Origin: Achromobacter sp. UMC46
GTDB taxonomy: Bacteria; Pseudomonadota; Gammaproteobacteria; Burkholderiales; Burkholderiaceae_B
Direction: 5' to 3'
Length of the DNA: 64,000 bases
Assembly: GCF_014170335.1 (NCBI RefSeq)
Contig: NZ_LZZS01000019.1
Location: 62,001 to 126,000, forward strand
In this document: piece after piece, positions 25,794 through 35,138 of the stretch
Position numbering within the stretch: the stretch's first letter is position 1
Layout of the letters: each line of letters opens with the position of its first letter
The notes under the pieces: generated by a model
Seen by the model: the letters and a program-made list of their open reading frames with translations, nothing else
Databases searched by the model: none
What the model was told of the DNA's origin: nothing
Program-made: the position numbers and the translations under genes

Positions 25794-26573
25794 GTGGCAG
25801 AAGATACTCCGCCGATTGTAGAACTGGCCGAATGGTTCCAGACGCCGCCGGGGCAGTACGCGCTGGCCTGGGAGCGGGCCCAGTTCGACGCGGCTGTCGC
25901 GGACGTGTTCGGATATTACGCCTGGCAGGTCGGGCTGGCCGATATGAACCTGCTGCGGGCCAACCGCATGCCCTTCAAGGGCTATGTGGGCACCGAGACC
26001 CCGTCGGCGGAAAGCATCGCCGGCTGGCAGTCCCGCGTGGTGCTGGCCGAACCCGAAGCGCTGCCGTTCGAATCCCAAAGCGTCGACCTGCTGATCCTGC
26101 CGCACGCCTTCGAATGCACGTCGGATCCGCACAACGTCTTGCGCGAGGTCGAGCGCGTGCTGGTCCCGGAAGGGCGCGTCGTGATTTCAGGCTTCAACCC
26201 CTGGAGCATGTGGGGCGCGCGTACGCGCATGCCCGGCATGGAGCCCTGGCTGCCGCAACCGCCGTCGTCCCAGGTGTCGCTGCCGCGTTTGAAAGACTGG
26301 TTCAAGCTGCTGTCGCTGGAAGTCGAGACCAGCCAGTTCGGCTGCTACGCGCCCGCCTGCCGCAGCGAGAAGTGGCTGCAGCGCTGGGGCTTCATGGAGT
26401 CGGCCGGCGCCCGCTGGTGGAGCGTGGGCGGGGCGGTCTATATGGTGTCGGCCGTCAAGCGCGTGGCCGGCATGCGTATCATCGGGCCGGCTTGGAAAAC
26501 CAAGCCTAAGCGGGCGCGCGCCGCCTCGGTGGTGGTCAACCGCCAGGCCGACGACGGATTCGACCGTTCCTGA
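25794..26573 (+). CDS. SAM-dependent methyltransferase (YafS-like)
   Basis: A GTG start at 25794 is preferred, with AAGGA about nine bases upstream, giving 259 residues; ATG 25770 would add eight residues and run into the gloB start. Class I methyltransferase features are visible: [40 protein letters not shown] and NPWSMWG. This is the sequence pattern of the methyltransferase found between gloB and rnhA in many proteobacteria (yafS in E. coli). The substrate is not known. Confidence 0.88.
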   Translation: MAEDTPPIVELAEWFQTPPGQYALAWERAQFDAAVADVFGYYAWQVGLADMNLLRANRMPFKGYVGTETPSAESIAGWQSRVVLAEPEALPFESQSVDLLILPHAFECTSDPHNVLREVERVLVPEGRVVISGFNPWSMWGARTRMPGMEPWLPQPPSSQVSLPRLKDWFKLLSLEVETSQFGCYAPACRSEKWLQRWGFMESAGARWWSVGGAVYMVSAVKRVAGMRIIGPAWKTKPKRARAASVVVNRQADDGFDRS

Positions 26574-26625
26574 GCGGGCCGGACCCGCATTCACTTTGCA
26601 CGAACAAGGATTACCAGGCAGCACC

Positions 26626-27087
26626 ATGCAGGACAACAAACCGAACGATCAGAAAGTGGAAATGTGGACCGACGGCGCCTGCAAGGGTAATCCGGGTCCG
26701 GGCGGCTGGGGCGTGCTGATGCGCGCGGGCGGCCACGAGAAAACCATGCACGGCGGAGAGCTCCAGACCACCAACAACCGCATGGAACTGCTGGCGGTCA
26801 TCGAAGGCCTGCGTGCGCTCAAGCGCGCCTGTGTTGTCACCATCCACACGGACTCGCAGTACGTGATGAAAGGCATGACCGAGTGGTTGGTGAACTGGAA
26901 GCGCCGCGGCTGGATGACGGCGGACAAGAAGCCCGTCAAGAACGTCGAGCTGTGGCAGGCCCTGGACGAGCAGGTCCAGCGCCACCAGGTGTCCTGGCGC
27001 TGGGTCCGCGGGCACGCCGGCGACCCCGGCAACGAACGGGCCGACCAGCTGGCCAATATGGGTGTGGAATCGGCCAAGCGGGGCTGA
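26626..27087 (+). CDS. rnhA: Ribonuclease HI
   Basis: The 153-residue enzyme degrades RNA in RNA-DNA hybrids. All catalytic residues are visible: Asp16 ([16 protein letters not shown]), Glu54 ([12 protein letters not shown]), Asp76 ([11 protein letters not shown]), His130 (VRGHAG) and Asp140 (NERADQLA). The length fits the family. ATG 26626 is used; the upstream 30 bases in frame do not extend homology. In related genomes dnaQ follows directly, but here an RND efflux pair intervenes. Confidence 0.97.
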   Translation: MQDNKPNDQKVEMWTDGACKGNPGPGGWGVLMRAGGHEKTMHGGELQTTNNRMELLAVIEGLRALKRACVVTIHTDSQYVMKGMTEWLVNWKRRGWMTADKKPVKNVELWQALDEQVQRHQVSWRWVRGHAGDPGNERADQLANMGVESAKRG

Positions 27088-27265
27088 TGACATCGGGATA
27101 TACCCTGAATTCCGCCTGATGGGGGGATTTAGTTCTTTCATCCGGCTTCTGGATTGTTCCAGTATGTAAATTCGGGTGCTACAGTGCCATCCCCATTCCA
27201 GTTCCTGCGGCGTCGGCCATGTGGGGAAAACGGTCCGCGCCGCTCCACCACCGCCACATTCGCGC

Positions 27266-28348
27266 ATGAAAAAAGCTGTACTGCTGGCCGCTGTCGCGGC
27301 CGGGTTGGCCGCGGGGGCCGCACTGGGCGTTTTTGTGCCGCGTTGGCTCGCGCCCGGCGCAACGACCGCCCAGACCGTCACCAAGCCGCAAGTGGCGCCG
27401 GCCAGTCCCGTGCGCGTCGAAGTGGCGCCCGTCCAGGAGATCCCGTTCGCGCGGGGCCTGTCCGCCGTGGGCAGCCTGCGGTCCGACGAATCCGTCGTGC
27501 TGCGGCCCGAAGTGGCCGGGCGGATCCAGTCGATCGAATTCAAGGAAGGCCAGCCGGTCGCGCGCGGCCAGACGTTGATCCGGCTGGACGACTCCGTGCC
27601 GCGCGCCGAACTGGCGCAGGCCCGCGCCAACTTGACCTTGGCGCAAAGCCACTACCGCCGCGCCGTGGAATTGCAGGGCAAGGGCTTCGTCAGCCAGCAG
27701 GCCCGCGACGAATCCGCCAGCACGCTCAAAGTCCAGGAAGCCGCGGTGGCGCTGGCGCAGGCGCGGCTGGACAAGATGACGATCTCTGCCCCGTTCGGCG
27801 GCATCGTGGGGCTGCGCAGCGTGTCCGTGGGCGACTACGTGAACCAGGGGCAGGATCTGGCGCCGCTTGAGGCGATCGACCCCCTGAAAGTGGATTTCCG
27901 CGTGCCGGAAATGTATCTGAGCAAGGTCGGCGTGGGCCAGCAGCTGACGCTGCGCCTGGACGCGCTGCCGGGCCAGGAACGCCAGGGTCTGGTCTATGCC
28001 GTCAGCCCGCTGGTCGATGCGGGCGGCCGGTCCATCCTGCTGCGCGCCACCGTCGCCAACAAGGACGCGGTGCTGCGCCCGGGCATGTTCGCCCGCGTGC
28101 AGTTGCTGTTCAACCAGGACAAGGCGCTGGTCGCGCCGGAAGCCGCGCTGTCTCCCTCGGGCGAAACGCAGTACGTTTACCGCATCAAGGACGGCCGCGC
28201 GGAACGCCGTGAAGTCACCATCGGCGAACGCCGCGAAGGCCGCGTCGAGATACTGACGGGCGTGGCGGCCGGCGACAAGCTGGTGGTGGCGGGCATGCAG
28301 CGCGTGACGGACGGCGCCACCGTGGACGTCGTCGGCGGCGGCTCGTGA
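27266..28348 (+). CDS. RND efflux periplasmic adaptor (membrane fusion protein)
   Basis: The 360-residue protein starts at ATG 27266 with an N-terminal membrane anchor (MKKAVLLAAVAAGLAAGAAL). The lipoyl/barrel-sandwich halves are seen in VVLRPEVAGRIQSIEFKEGQ and KMTISAPFGGIVGLRSVSVG, separated by an alpha-hairpin (RAELAQARANLTLAQSHYRR...). A beta-barrel and membrane-proximal domain follow. It links the permease gene 33 bases downstream to an outer-membrane channel. No channel gene or local regulator is present, so it probably borrows a TolC-like protein encoded elsewhere. Confidence 0.93.
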   Translation: MKKAVLLAAVAAGLAAGAALGVFVPRWLAPGATTAQTVTKPQVAPASPVRVEVAPVQEIPFARGLSAVGSLRSDESVVLRPEVAGRIQSIEFKEGQPVARGQTLIRLDDSVPRAELAQARANLTLAQSHYRRAVELQGKGFVSQQARDESASTLKVQEAAVALAQARLDKMTISAPFGGIVGLRSVSVGDYVNQGQDLAPLEAIDPLKVDFRVPEMYLSKVGVGQQLTLRLDALPGQERQGLVYAVSPLVDAGGRSILLRATVANKDAVLRPGMFARVQLLFNQDKALVAPEAALSPSGETQYVYRIKDGRAERREVTIGERREGRVEILTGVAAGDKLVVAGMQRVTDGATVDVVGGGS

Positions 28349-28381
28349 CGCCGGCCCTTCTTCTTTTTTGGCGATAGCGCT

Positions 28382-31300
28382 ATGCGTATCTCGGAAACCT
28401 GCATCAAGCGGCCGGTGTTCGCATCGGTCCTGTCGCTGATCATCGTGCTGATCGGCTTGATTTCCTATTCGCGCCTGACCGTGCGCGAATATCCCAAGAT
28501 CGATGAGCCGATCGTGTCGGTGGATACCACCTACAAGGGCGCTTCGCCCGAGGTGATCGAGTCGCAGGTGACCAAGCCGCTGGAAGACCAGCTGGCCGGC
28601 ATCGAGGGCGTGGACGTGATGACGTCGCGCAGCCGCTCCGAACGCAGCCTGATCAACATCAAGTTCAACCTGTCGCGCAACCCGGACGCCGCTGCGGCCG
28701 AAGTGCGCGACAAGGTGTCGCGCGCCCGGCGCTTCCTGCCCGACGAGATCGACGAGCCCATCATCGGCAAGGTCGAGGCCGACTCCCAGCCCATCATCTA
28801 TATCGCGGTGGAATCCGGCACGTACTCGGCGATCCAGACCTCCGACTATATCAACCGCTATATCAAGACGCGGCTGTCCGTGCTGCCCGGCGCCGCCGAA
28901 GTCCGCGTCTTCGGCGAGCGCCTGCCGTCCATGCGCATCTACGTCGACCGCGACAAGCTGGCCGCCTACGGCCTGACCGTGCAGGACGTCGAGGCCGCCT
29001 TGCGCAGCCAGAACGTGGAAATCCCGGCCGGCCGCATCGAATCGCGCGCCCGCGAGTTTTCGGTGGTGTCGTCCACCGACCTGCAGACGCCCGCGCAGTT
29101 CGAAGACGTGATCGTGGCTAACGTGAAGGGCTATCCAGTGCGCCTGCGCGACGTGTCCAAGGTCGAGATCGCCGCGGCCAGCGACCGCGTGCTGTCGCGC
29201 TTCAACGGCAAGCCGGCGATCAACATCGGCGTGACGCGGCAATCCACCGCCAACCCGCTGGAACTGTCCAAGGCGGCGCGGCTGGAAGTCGAACGCCTGA
29301 ACGAGACGCTGCCGGCGGGCATGAAGCTGAACATCGCCTACGACTCGTCGGTGTTCATCGAACGCTCCATCGATTCCGTGTTCCACACCATCGGCGAAGC
29401 CATCGTCCTGGTGGTGCTGGTGATCTTCTTCTTCCTGCGCAACCTGCGCGCCAGCATCATCCCTATCGTCACCATTCCGGTGTCGCTGGTGGGCGCCTGC
29501 GCGCTGATGTACTTCTTCGGCTTTTCGATCAACACGCTGACCCTGCTGGCGATGGTGCTGGCCATCGGCCTGGTGGTGGACGACGCCATCGTCGTGCTCG
29601 AGAACATCTACCGCCACATCGAAGAGGGCATGCCGCGCAAAGAGGCCGCGCTGCGCGGGTCGAAGGAAATCGGTTTCGCGGTGGTCGCCATGACCATGAC
29701 GCTTGTCACCGTGTACGCGCCGCTGGCGTTCGCCACGGGCCGCACCGGCCGGCTGTTCATCGAATTCGCGCTGGCGCTGGCCGGCGCCGTGCTGGTGTCA
29801 GGCTTTGTCGCGCTGACGCTGACGCCCATGATGTGTTCGGTGCTGCTGCGCCACCAGAGCAGCCACAGCCGCTGGTACAACCTGATCGAAGGCTGGCTGA
29901 ACGGCATGAGCAACGGCTACCGCCGCCTGCTGGGCGCGTCCTTGCGCCACCGCTGGCTGGTCGTCGTCATCGGCGTGGCCGTGGCCGCCGGCAGCGGCGT
30001 CCTGTTCAAGGTGGTCAAAAGCGAACTGGCGCCCATCGAAGACCGCGGCGTGGTGTTCGGCATCGTCAGCTCGCCGGAAGGGGCCACGTTGAACTACACG
30101 CTGGACAGCATGCTGGGCATCGAGAAGTTCTATTCCGATATCCCCGAGGCCAGCGGCAGCCAGGTCACCGTGGGCTTCCCCACCGTGACGGACGGCACCG
30201 CCATCCTGCGCTTGAAGCCGTGGGAAGAGCGCAGCCGCAAGCAGCAGGCCATCACCCAGCAGCTGCAGCCGCAGTTCTCGTCCTTGCCCGGCGTGCGCGC
30301 CTTCCCGACCAACCCGCCGTCGCTGGGTCAGTCGGCGCGTTCCAAACCGGTGGAATTCATCATCATGAGCCAGGCCTCCTACGCGGAGTTGGCCCGGCTG
30401 ACGGAAGTCTTCCTGACCGAGCTGCGCAAATACCCCGGCCTGCTCAACCTGGACACCGACCTGCGCCTGAACACCCCCGAACTGCGGGTGCGCGTGGACC
30501 GCGACAAGATGGCCGACGTGGGCGCCAACGTGGACACCGTGGGCCGCACGCTGGAATCGATGCTGGGCGGGCGCCAGGTCACCCGCTACAAGGACGAAGG
30601 GGAGCAATACGACGTGATCGTGCAGGTGACCCCGCGCGACCGTGCCAACCCCACCGACATTTCGGGCATCTACGTGCGTGCGCGCGACGGCAGCATGGTG
30701 CAGCTGGACAACCTGCTGGGCGTGCACGAGGGCGTGTCGCCGCAGTCGCTGAACCACTTCAACCGCCTGCGCGCCGTGAAGATCGACGCGGCCGTCGCGC
30801 CGGGCTATGCCCTGGGCGAGGTCCTGACCCACATGCACCAGGTCGCGCGCGACGTGCTGCCCAACACCATCGTGACGGACCTGGACGGCCAGTCGCGCGA
30901 ATTCCGGGATTCGTCGGGCAGCATCTACCTGGTCTTCGGCATGGCGCTGGCCTTCATTTACCTGGTGCTGGCCGCGCAGTTCGAAAGCTGGCGCAACCCC
31001 TTCATCATCATGCTGTCGGTGCCGCTGTCCATGACGGGCGCGCTGCTGGCCTTGTGGCTGACGGGCGGCACGCTGTCCATCTACAGCCAGATCGGCCTGA
31101 TCACGCTGGTGGGCCTGATCACCAAGCACGGCATCCTGATCGTGGAGTTCACCAACCAGCTGCGCGACGAAGGCCGCGAACTGTTCGCCGCCGTCACCGA
31201 GGCCAGCGTGCTGCGGCTGCGCCCGATCCTGATGACGACCGGCGCCATGGTGCTGGGCACCGTGCCGCTGGCGCTGTCCACGGGCGCGGGGGCCGAATCG

Positions 31301-31498
31301 CGCCAGCAGATCGGCTGGGTCCTGGTCGGCGGGCTGATGCTGGGTACACTACTGACCTTGTTCGTCGTGCCGGTGGCCTATACGCTGATTGCCACCGCGC
31401 GCCAGAAACCCGGCCATGCCGGCAGCGCAGAGCACCCCCCGGCCCATCCGCCGGGCGGCCACGCGCCGCCGGCCTCGGCCAACGCAGCGTCGGAATAA
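28382..31498 (+). CDS. RND multidrug efflux permease (HAE1 family)
   Basis: The 1038-residue permease opens with the family signature MRISETCIKRPVFASVL and has twelve expected membrane helices with two large periplasmic loops. The proton-relay aspartates of helix 4 (GLVVDDAIVVLENIYRHIE) lie near residues 400-401. The second half shows FGMALAFIYLVLAAQFESW and GLITLVGLITKHGILIVEF. It exports hydrophobic compounds in exchange for protons; the substrate range cannot be predicted. It ends three bases before dnaQ, so readthrough into dnaQ is likely. Confidence 0.95.
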   Translation: MRISETCIKRPVFASVLSLIIVLIGLISYSRLTVREYPKIDEPIVSVDTTYKGASPEVIESQVTKPLEDQLAGIEGVDVMTSRSRSERSLINIKFNLSRNPDAAAAEVRDKVSRARRFLPDEIDEPIIGKVEADSQPIIYIAVESGTYSAIQTSDYINRYIKTRLSVLPGAAEVRVFGERLPSMRIYVDRDKLAAYGLTVQDVEAALRSQNVEIPAGRIESRAREFSVVSSTDLQTPAQFEDVIVANVKGYPVRLRDVSKVEIAAASDRVLSRFNGKPAINIGVTRQSTANPLELSKAARLEVERLNETLPAGMKLNIAYDSSVFIERSIDSVFHTIGEAIVLVVLVIFFFLRNLRASIIPIVTIPVSLVGACALMYFFGFSINTLTLLAMVLAIGLVVDDAIVVLENIYRHIEEGMPRKEAALRGSKEIGFAVVAMTMTLVTVYAPLAFATGRTGRLFIEFALALAGAVLVSGFVALTLTPMMCSVLLRHQSSHSRWYNLIEGWLNGMSNGYRRLLGASLRHRWLVVVIGVAVAAGSGVLFKVVKSELAPIEDRGVVFGIVSSPEGATLNYTLDSMLGIEKFYSDIPEASGSQVTVGFPTVTDGTAILRLKPWEERSRKQQAITQQLQPQFSSLPGVRAFPTNPPSLGQSARSKPVEFIIMSQASYAELARLTEVFLTELRKYPGLLNLDTDLRLNTPELRVRVDRDKMADVGANVDTVGRTLESMLGGRQVTRYKDEGEQYDVIVQVTPRDRANPTDISGIYVRARDGSMVQLDNLLGVHEGVSPQSLNHFNRLRAVKIDAAVAPGYALGEVLTHMHQVARDVLPNTIVTDLDGQSREFRDSSGSIYLVFGMALAFIYLVLAAQFESWRNPFIIMLSVPLSMTGALLALWLTGGTLSIYSQIGLITLVGLITKHGILIVEFTNQLRDEGRELFAAVTEASVLRLRPILMTTGAMVLGTVPLALSTGAGAESRQQIGWVLVGGLMLGTLLTLFVVPVAYTLIATARQKPGHAGSAEHPPAHPPGGHAPPASANAASE

Positions 31499-31501
31499 GT
31501 T

Positions 31502-32224
31502 ATGCGCCAGATCATCTTTGACACGGAAACCACCGGACTGGACCCTGCACAGGGCCACCGCATCGTCGAGATCGGCTGCGTGGAAATGGTCAACCGGATG
31601 TCCACGGGCAATAACCTGCACATCTACCTGAACCCGGACCGCGACAGCGACCCCGAAGCCTTGGCGGTGCACGGGCTGACGACGGAATTCCTGTCCGACA
31701 AACCGCGCTTCGCCGACGTGGCGGACGAGTTCGTCAAGTTCATCCAGGGCGCGGAACTGATCGCGCACAACGCCGCGTTCGACGTGAAGTTCTTCAACGC
31801 CGAATTGGCCAAGACGGGCCGCGGCCCGATCACCGAATATTGCGAGACGGTCACCGATTCGCTGCTGCATGCGCGGTCGCTGTTCCCCGGCAAGCGCAAT
31901 TCGCTGGACGCTCTGTGCGACCGCTTCGGCATTTCCAACGCCCACCGCACGTTGCACGGCGCATTGCTTGACTCGCAGTTGCTGGCCGAGGTCTGGCTGG
32001 CCATGACCCGCGGCCAGGACGCGCTGCTGATCGACGTGGACGACAACGATGGCGCCGGCAGCGACGGCATCGTGCTGGCCAAGTTCGACGCGTCGGGGCT
32101 GGTGGTGGTGAAGGCCGGCGACGACGAGCTTGCCGAGCACGAAACCTACCTGGCCGCCCTGGACAAGTCGGTGGGCGGAGAGTGCGTGTGGCGCAAGCTG
32201 GATGCGCCGGTGGCGGCCGCATAA
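31502..32224 (+). CDS. dnaQ: DNA polymerase III epsilon subunit (3'-5' proofreading exonuclease)
   Basis: The 240-residue protein has the DEDDh exonuclease motifs: ExoI FDTETTGLDP (Asp7, Glu9), ExoII IAHNAAFDVKFF (Asp near residue 99), and ExoIII HGALLDSQLLAEVW (His and Asp near residues 155-160). A short C-terminal segment, which in E. coli contacts the alpha subunit, is also present. It starts three bases after the RND permease stop, an unusual upstream neighbour for a replication gene. A tRNA-Val gene follows. Confidence 0.96.
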   Translation: MRQIIFDTETTGLDPAQGHRIVEIGCVEMVNRMSTGNNLHIYLNPDRDSDPEALAVHGLTTEFLSDKPRFADVADEFVKFIQGAELIAHNAAFDVKFFNAELAKTGRGPITEYCETVTDSLLHARSLFPGKRNSLDALCDRFGISNAHRTLHGALLDSQLLAEVWLAMTRGQDALLIDVDDNDGAGSDGIVLAKFDASGLVVVKAGDDELAEHETYLAALDKSVGGECVWRKLDAPVAAA

Positions 32225-32242
32225 ATAATTTCCCAAGGCGAC

Positions 32243-32272
32243 TTGCGCACGTTTTAAAAAACATGCTATTAT
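32243..32272 (+). promoter_or_regulatory. Candidate sigma-70 promoter of tRNA-Val
   Basis: TTGCGC (32243-32248) and TATTAT (32267-32272) are 18 bases apart, in an A+T-rich gap 13 bases before the tRNA 5' end. Confidence 0.5.
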
Positions 32273-32285
32273 TTCGCCTCTTTCA

Positions 32286-32360
32286 GGGTGGTTAGCTCAG
32301 TGGTAGAGCACTGCCTTCACACGGCAGGGGTCACAAGTTCGAAACTTGTACCACCCACCA
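32286..32360 (+). tRNA. tRNA-Val (anticodon CAC)
   Basis: A 75-base tRNA with encoded CCA. The acceptor arm GGGTGGT pairs with ACCACCC. The D-arm GCTCAGTGGTAGAGC and the T-arm (around GTTCGAA) are canonical. The anticodon stem CTGCC/GGCAG encloses loop TTCACAC, giving anticodon CAC at 32318-32320, which reads GUG codons. It lies about 60 bases after dnaQ. Confidence 0.97.
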
Positions 32361-32690
32361 AAGACCCTTGAGAGACGGCGCAGGCCCAATATCCAACAAG
32401 CCAGAACTGTCTACAAGTCGCACAGCAAACCGCATCGCAAGATGCGTTGCCGGGTGCAAAGCAAACAAGCCAACCTTTACCGGTTGGCTTTTTTGTTTTC
32501 TGCGGCGCCAATCCGATTATTGTGGTGATCGACCTGGCTCAGGCCACTACTGATCAGGCGTAATCTTGATCAGGCGCAACCGAGTCGTGGGCCTTTGCGC
32601 CCCGTCGGGTCTTTGCATGTCTATGATTGTTTTGCGGCGATTCCCTGAGCGCAGTGTCCCGGGAAGCGCCTACGCGAACAGGAGACGTCC
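32361..32690. other. Gene-free stretch after tRNA-Val
   Basis: These 330 bases hold the terminator at 32467-32494 and the promoter and ribosome-site region of the small membrane protein at 32691. I see no further gene. Confidence 0.6.
32467..32494 (+). terminator. Rho-independent terminator downstream of dnaQ/tRNA-Val
   Basis: AAGCCAACC pairs with GGTTGGCTT around a six-base loop and is followed by TTTTGTTTT. It lies about 107 bases after the tRNA, so the primary transcript has a long 3' trailer. Confidence 0.9.
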
Positions 32691-32858
32691 ATGCATGCCA
32701 GCACGAACACCATGTTGATCATCATCGTCACGGGCGTGGCGTTGATGCTGGTCGGTTTCGGGTTTCGCGACCGCAATATCGGGATGGGATTGATGGGCCT
32801 GGGTTTGATCACGGCCATCGGCTCCATCCTGTACAAGGCCTACATCACGTTTTATTGA
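32691..32858 (+). CDS. Small two-helix membrane protein (55 residues)
   Basis: ATG 32691 follows AGGAGA at the ideal distance. The short product has two hydrophobic stretches, [18 protein letters not shown] (about residues 8-25) and [17 protein letters not shown] (about residues 32-48), separated by a charged turn (RDRN). It probably spans the inner membrane twice. No function is recognised. The 3' end overlaps the convergent yaiI gene by 14 bases. Confidence 0.75.
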   Translation: MHASTNTMLIIIVTGVALMLVGFGFRDRNIGMGLMGLGLITAIGSILYKAYITFY

Positions 32859-33309
32859 CGCCGCGGGCGATGCGCGCCAGCAGGGTGTCCAGCTGGTTCG
32901 CGAAGGCCTTGCGATCGGCCTGGCTGAACGCGGGCGGGCCGCCCGTGTCCACGCCGCTTGCGCGCAGTTCTTCCATCATGTCCCGCACCGCCAGCCGTTC
33001 CCGGATGGTTTCCGGCGAATAGCGTTCGCCGCGCGGGTTCAGCGCCATGGCGCCTTTTTCCAGCACTTCCGCGGCCAGCGGGATATCCGCGGTGATGACG
33101 AGATCGCCCGGTTCCGCGCGTTCGACGATGTGCGCATCCGCCACGTCGAAGCCGCGCGGCACCTGCACGGCGCGGATCAGCGGCGAGGGCGGGGTGGAAA
33201 GGGGCTGGTTGGCCACCAGGGTCAGCGGCACCTGCCAGCGCTGCGCGGCGCGGAACAGGATGTCTTTGATGACCACTGGACACGCGTCGGCATCGACCCA
33301 GATGTGCAT
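32845..33309 (-). CDS. YaiI/YqxD family protein (DUF188)
   Basis: The 154-residue protein starts with the family signature [20 protein letters not shown] and contains [16 protein letters not shown] and [17 protein letters not shown]. The acidic DAD and TADI motifs resemble a PIN-like nuclease fold, but no activity is established. It is expressed leftward, seven bases after a small ribbon-helix-helix-like gene, probably in one transcript. Confidence 0.92.
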   Translation of the reverse strand: MHIWVDADACPVVIKDILFRAAQRWQVPLTLVANQPLSTPPSPLIRAVQVPRGFDVADAHIVERAEPGDLVITADIPLAAEVLEKGAMALNPRGERYSPETIRERLAVRDMMEELRASGVDTGGPPAFSQADRKAFANQLDTLLARIARGVNKT

Positions 33310-33315
33310 GGGCGT

Positions 33316-33582
33316 TTATGCGTCCAGCGCTTTCTGCAGCACGTCGGCCACGATGTCGTTCGTGGACACGCCGCGTTCCGCCGCCAGCGCGCGCAGCTTG
33401 TCGGCATGCGCCTGTGACAGCTTCAGCGGAAACGGCACCAGGCCGGCGGCCTGATCCAGCTTGCGCTGTTCGCGGCGGTCGGGCGCCTGCGAGGCCACGC
33501 CGAAGCGGTCGGGGGTGGCGGACTGCTTGAGTTGGCCGGCCAGCTTCAAGGCCTGGGTCTTTTGAAGATCGAATTTATTCAT
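33316..33582 (-). CDS. Small ribbon-helix-helix-like protein
   Basis: An 88-residue product starts at ATG 33582 after an AGGAA ribosome site. The N-terminal half is charged and probably flexible. The C-terminal 40 residues (VPFPLKLSQAHADKLRALAA, then GVSTNDIVADVLQKAL) have the strand-helix-helix pattern of small DNA-binding ribbon-helix-helix proteins. No toxin partner is present beside it, so an antitoxin role is not supported. It precedes yaiI in the same direction. Confidence 0.65.
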   Translation of the reverse strand: MNKFDLQKTQALKLAGQLKQSATPDRFGVASQAPDRREQRKLDQAAGLVPFPLKLSQAHADKLRALAAERGVSTNDIVADVLQKALDA

Positions 33583-33624
33583 GGAGATTCCTGATTAGGA
33601 GCGCAATCATAAGCGCAACCGGCA

Positions 33625-35136
33625 TCAACGCGGTTTGGCGTGCTCCAGCAGCGTCAATCCTTCCTCGGCGCCGTCGTGCAACGGCACGGTCAGGCCGCGC
33701 CGGGCGTTGGCCACCGATACCTGGACGCCTTGGGGCGAGCCTGCGGCCAGCAGGTCCTGGCCCGTCTGGTACACCGCCCGCACGACCAGCAGCGCTTCAT
33801 CGCGCGTCAGGTCGGCCGTGGTGAGCAGCAGCGCCGCCGTGCCGATGGTGGGGATCGGGTCCGGCTGGTTGGGGTAGGTGCCCGCCGCGATCGTAAGGGG
33901 CATCAGCGCGGTGTCGCCGCCCGCGGTGAGCGTCTTGATGGCGGCCGGGTCCAGCGGCAGCAGCTTCAGCTGGGCCTGGGTCAACGCGTCGCGCAGCGGC
34001 GTGGCGGGCACGCCGATCACCTGTGCGGCGGCGTCCACGGTACCGGCCTTCAGGGCCGGCAGCGACGCCGCGAATGGCGTGTCGGCGACCTTGTAGTCGC
34101 GGCCGGCCTGCAGCCCGTGGGCCGCCAACACGTTTTCCAGCGTGGCACGGACCGCCGATCCTTCCGGCCCCAGCGCGATCGTCTTGCCCTTCAGGTCGCG
34201 CACGGCGCGCAGTGCCGGGTCGTCGCGGACCACGATGTGGACCAGTTCGGGGTACAGGCTGCCCAACGCGCGCAGCCCCACGAACGGGCCTTGCGCCGCG
34301 AACGGGCCGCTGCCTTCATAGGCCAGGCGCGCGGTGTCGGCTTGCGCCAGGCCCACCACGGCGTCGCCGCTGCGCAGCAGCGCGATGTTCTCGGCGCCGC
34401 CGCCGGTGATCAGCGGCGTCACGCGGATCTGCTGGGAACGCCCGACGGCGGCAAGCGCGCGGGCAAAGGCCACGTACTCGCCGCGGTCGGGGCCGCCGGC
34501 CAGCGGGTAGCCCTGCTGCATCCGCGCCAGCCGGCCATTGATGCGGGATACCGAACGCTCCAGCTCCTGCTGCACGACGTGCTGCGCCGTGCTGGACGCG
34601 CTGTAGGCGACGGAATGGGTGATCTGGTCCAGCGTGTCCAGCAATTGCCGCGTGACCGGCGGCGGCGCGCCGGTATCCAGCGACGGCGCTTCGGCCGCTT
34701 TGAAACCGGCAGGGGTCACCAGCCTCCAGGCGTCGCCTTCCTGGCGATAGATGGCGCTGGCGTGCGCGACGATGCGGTCGCCCGCCTGGTTGCCGCTTGA
34801 TTTCACGCCGCTGATGCTGCGCGGGCCCGCGCCCAGCAGCGTCACCAGCGAAGCCGCGCCCGGCTGGTCCCAGGCGCCCAGCGCGATGTCACGGCTCAGG
34901 TCCAGTTCGACGTCGTAATAGACCACGCGGCGGGTTTCGCCGGCGGGCGCGTTGCTGTCCGCCGCCGAGCCCATGCGCTTGATCTCGGCGATGCGGAAGA
35001 GGCCTTGGCCATAGGTGGTGTTCAGGCCGCGTTCGACGTCGGCGCGCAGGGCGTCGGTATCGGGCGCGCGCCCGCAAGCCGCCAGAACCAGGCATAGCCC
35101 GATCAGGGCAAGGCGTTTGAGGAGAGGCAGGCCCAT
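33625..35136 (-). CDS. TAXI family solute-binding lipoprotein with an extra N-terminal domain
   Basis: The 503-residue product starts at ATG 35136, preceded by GGGGGGAT and two bases after the gltS stop. Lipobox LAAC puts the anchor at Cys21. Residues 22-165 form a region not seen in ordinary TAXI receptors (TYGQGLFRIAEIKRMGSA, VYYDVELDLSRDIALG). After a helical linker comes the TAXI domain, about residues 225-490 (VTPLITGGGAENIALLRSGD, VGLAQADTARLAYEG, LKGKTIALGPEGSAVR, ATLENVLAAHG). TAXI proteins normally feed a TRAP transporter; no TRAP membrane genes are here. Coupling to gltS suggests the symporter is its partner, which is inference. Confidence 0.85.
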   Translation of the reverse strand: MGLPLLKRLALIGLCLVLAACGRAPDTDALRADVERGLNTTYGQGLFRIAEIKRMGSAADSNAPAGETRRVVYYDVELDLSRDIALGAWDQPGAASLVTLLGAGPRSISGVKSSGNQAGDRIVAHASAIYRQEGDAWRLVTPAGFKAAEAPSLDTGAPPPVTRQLLDTLDQITHSVAYSASSTAQHVVQQELERSVSRINGRLARMQQGYPLAGGPDRGEYVAFARALAAVGRSQQIRVTPLITGGGAENIALLRSGDAVVGLAQADTARLAYEGSGPFAAQGPFVGLRALGSLYPELVHIVVRDDPALRAVRDLKGKTIALGPEGSAVRATLENVLAAHGLQAGRDYKVADTPFAASLPALKAGTVDAAAQVIGVPATPLRDALTQAQLKLLPLDPAAIKTLTAGGDTALMPLTIAAGTYPNQPDPIPTIGTAALLLTTADLTRDEALLVVRAVYQTGQDLLAAGSPQGVQVSVANARRGLTVPLHDGAEEGLTLLEHAKPR

Positions 35137-35138
35137 GG

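Noticed and set aside
27179-29617. An 812-codon minus-strand frame across the efflux genes
   Set aside because: Shadow of the adaptor and permease genes; His/Asp/Arg-rich, no recognisable fold.
33316-33582. Antitoxin of a toxin-antitoxin pair
   Set aside because: The protein is ribbon-helix-helix-like, but the neighbour is YaiI, which is not a known toxin partner.
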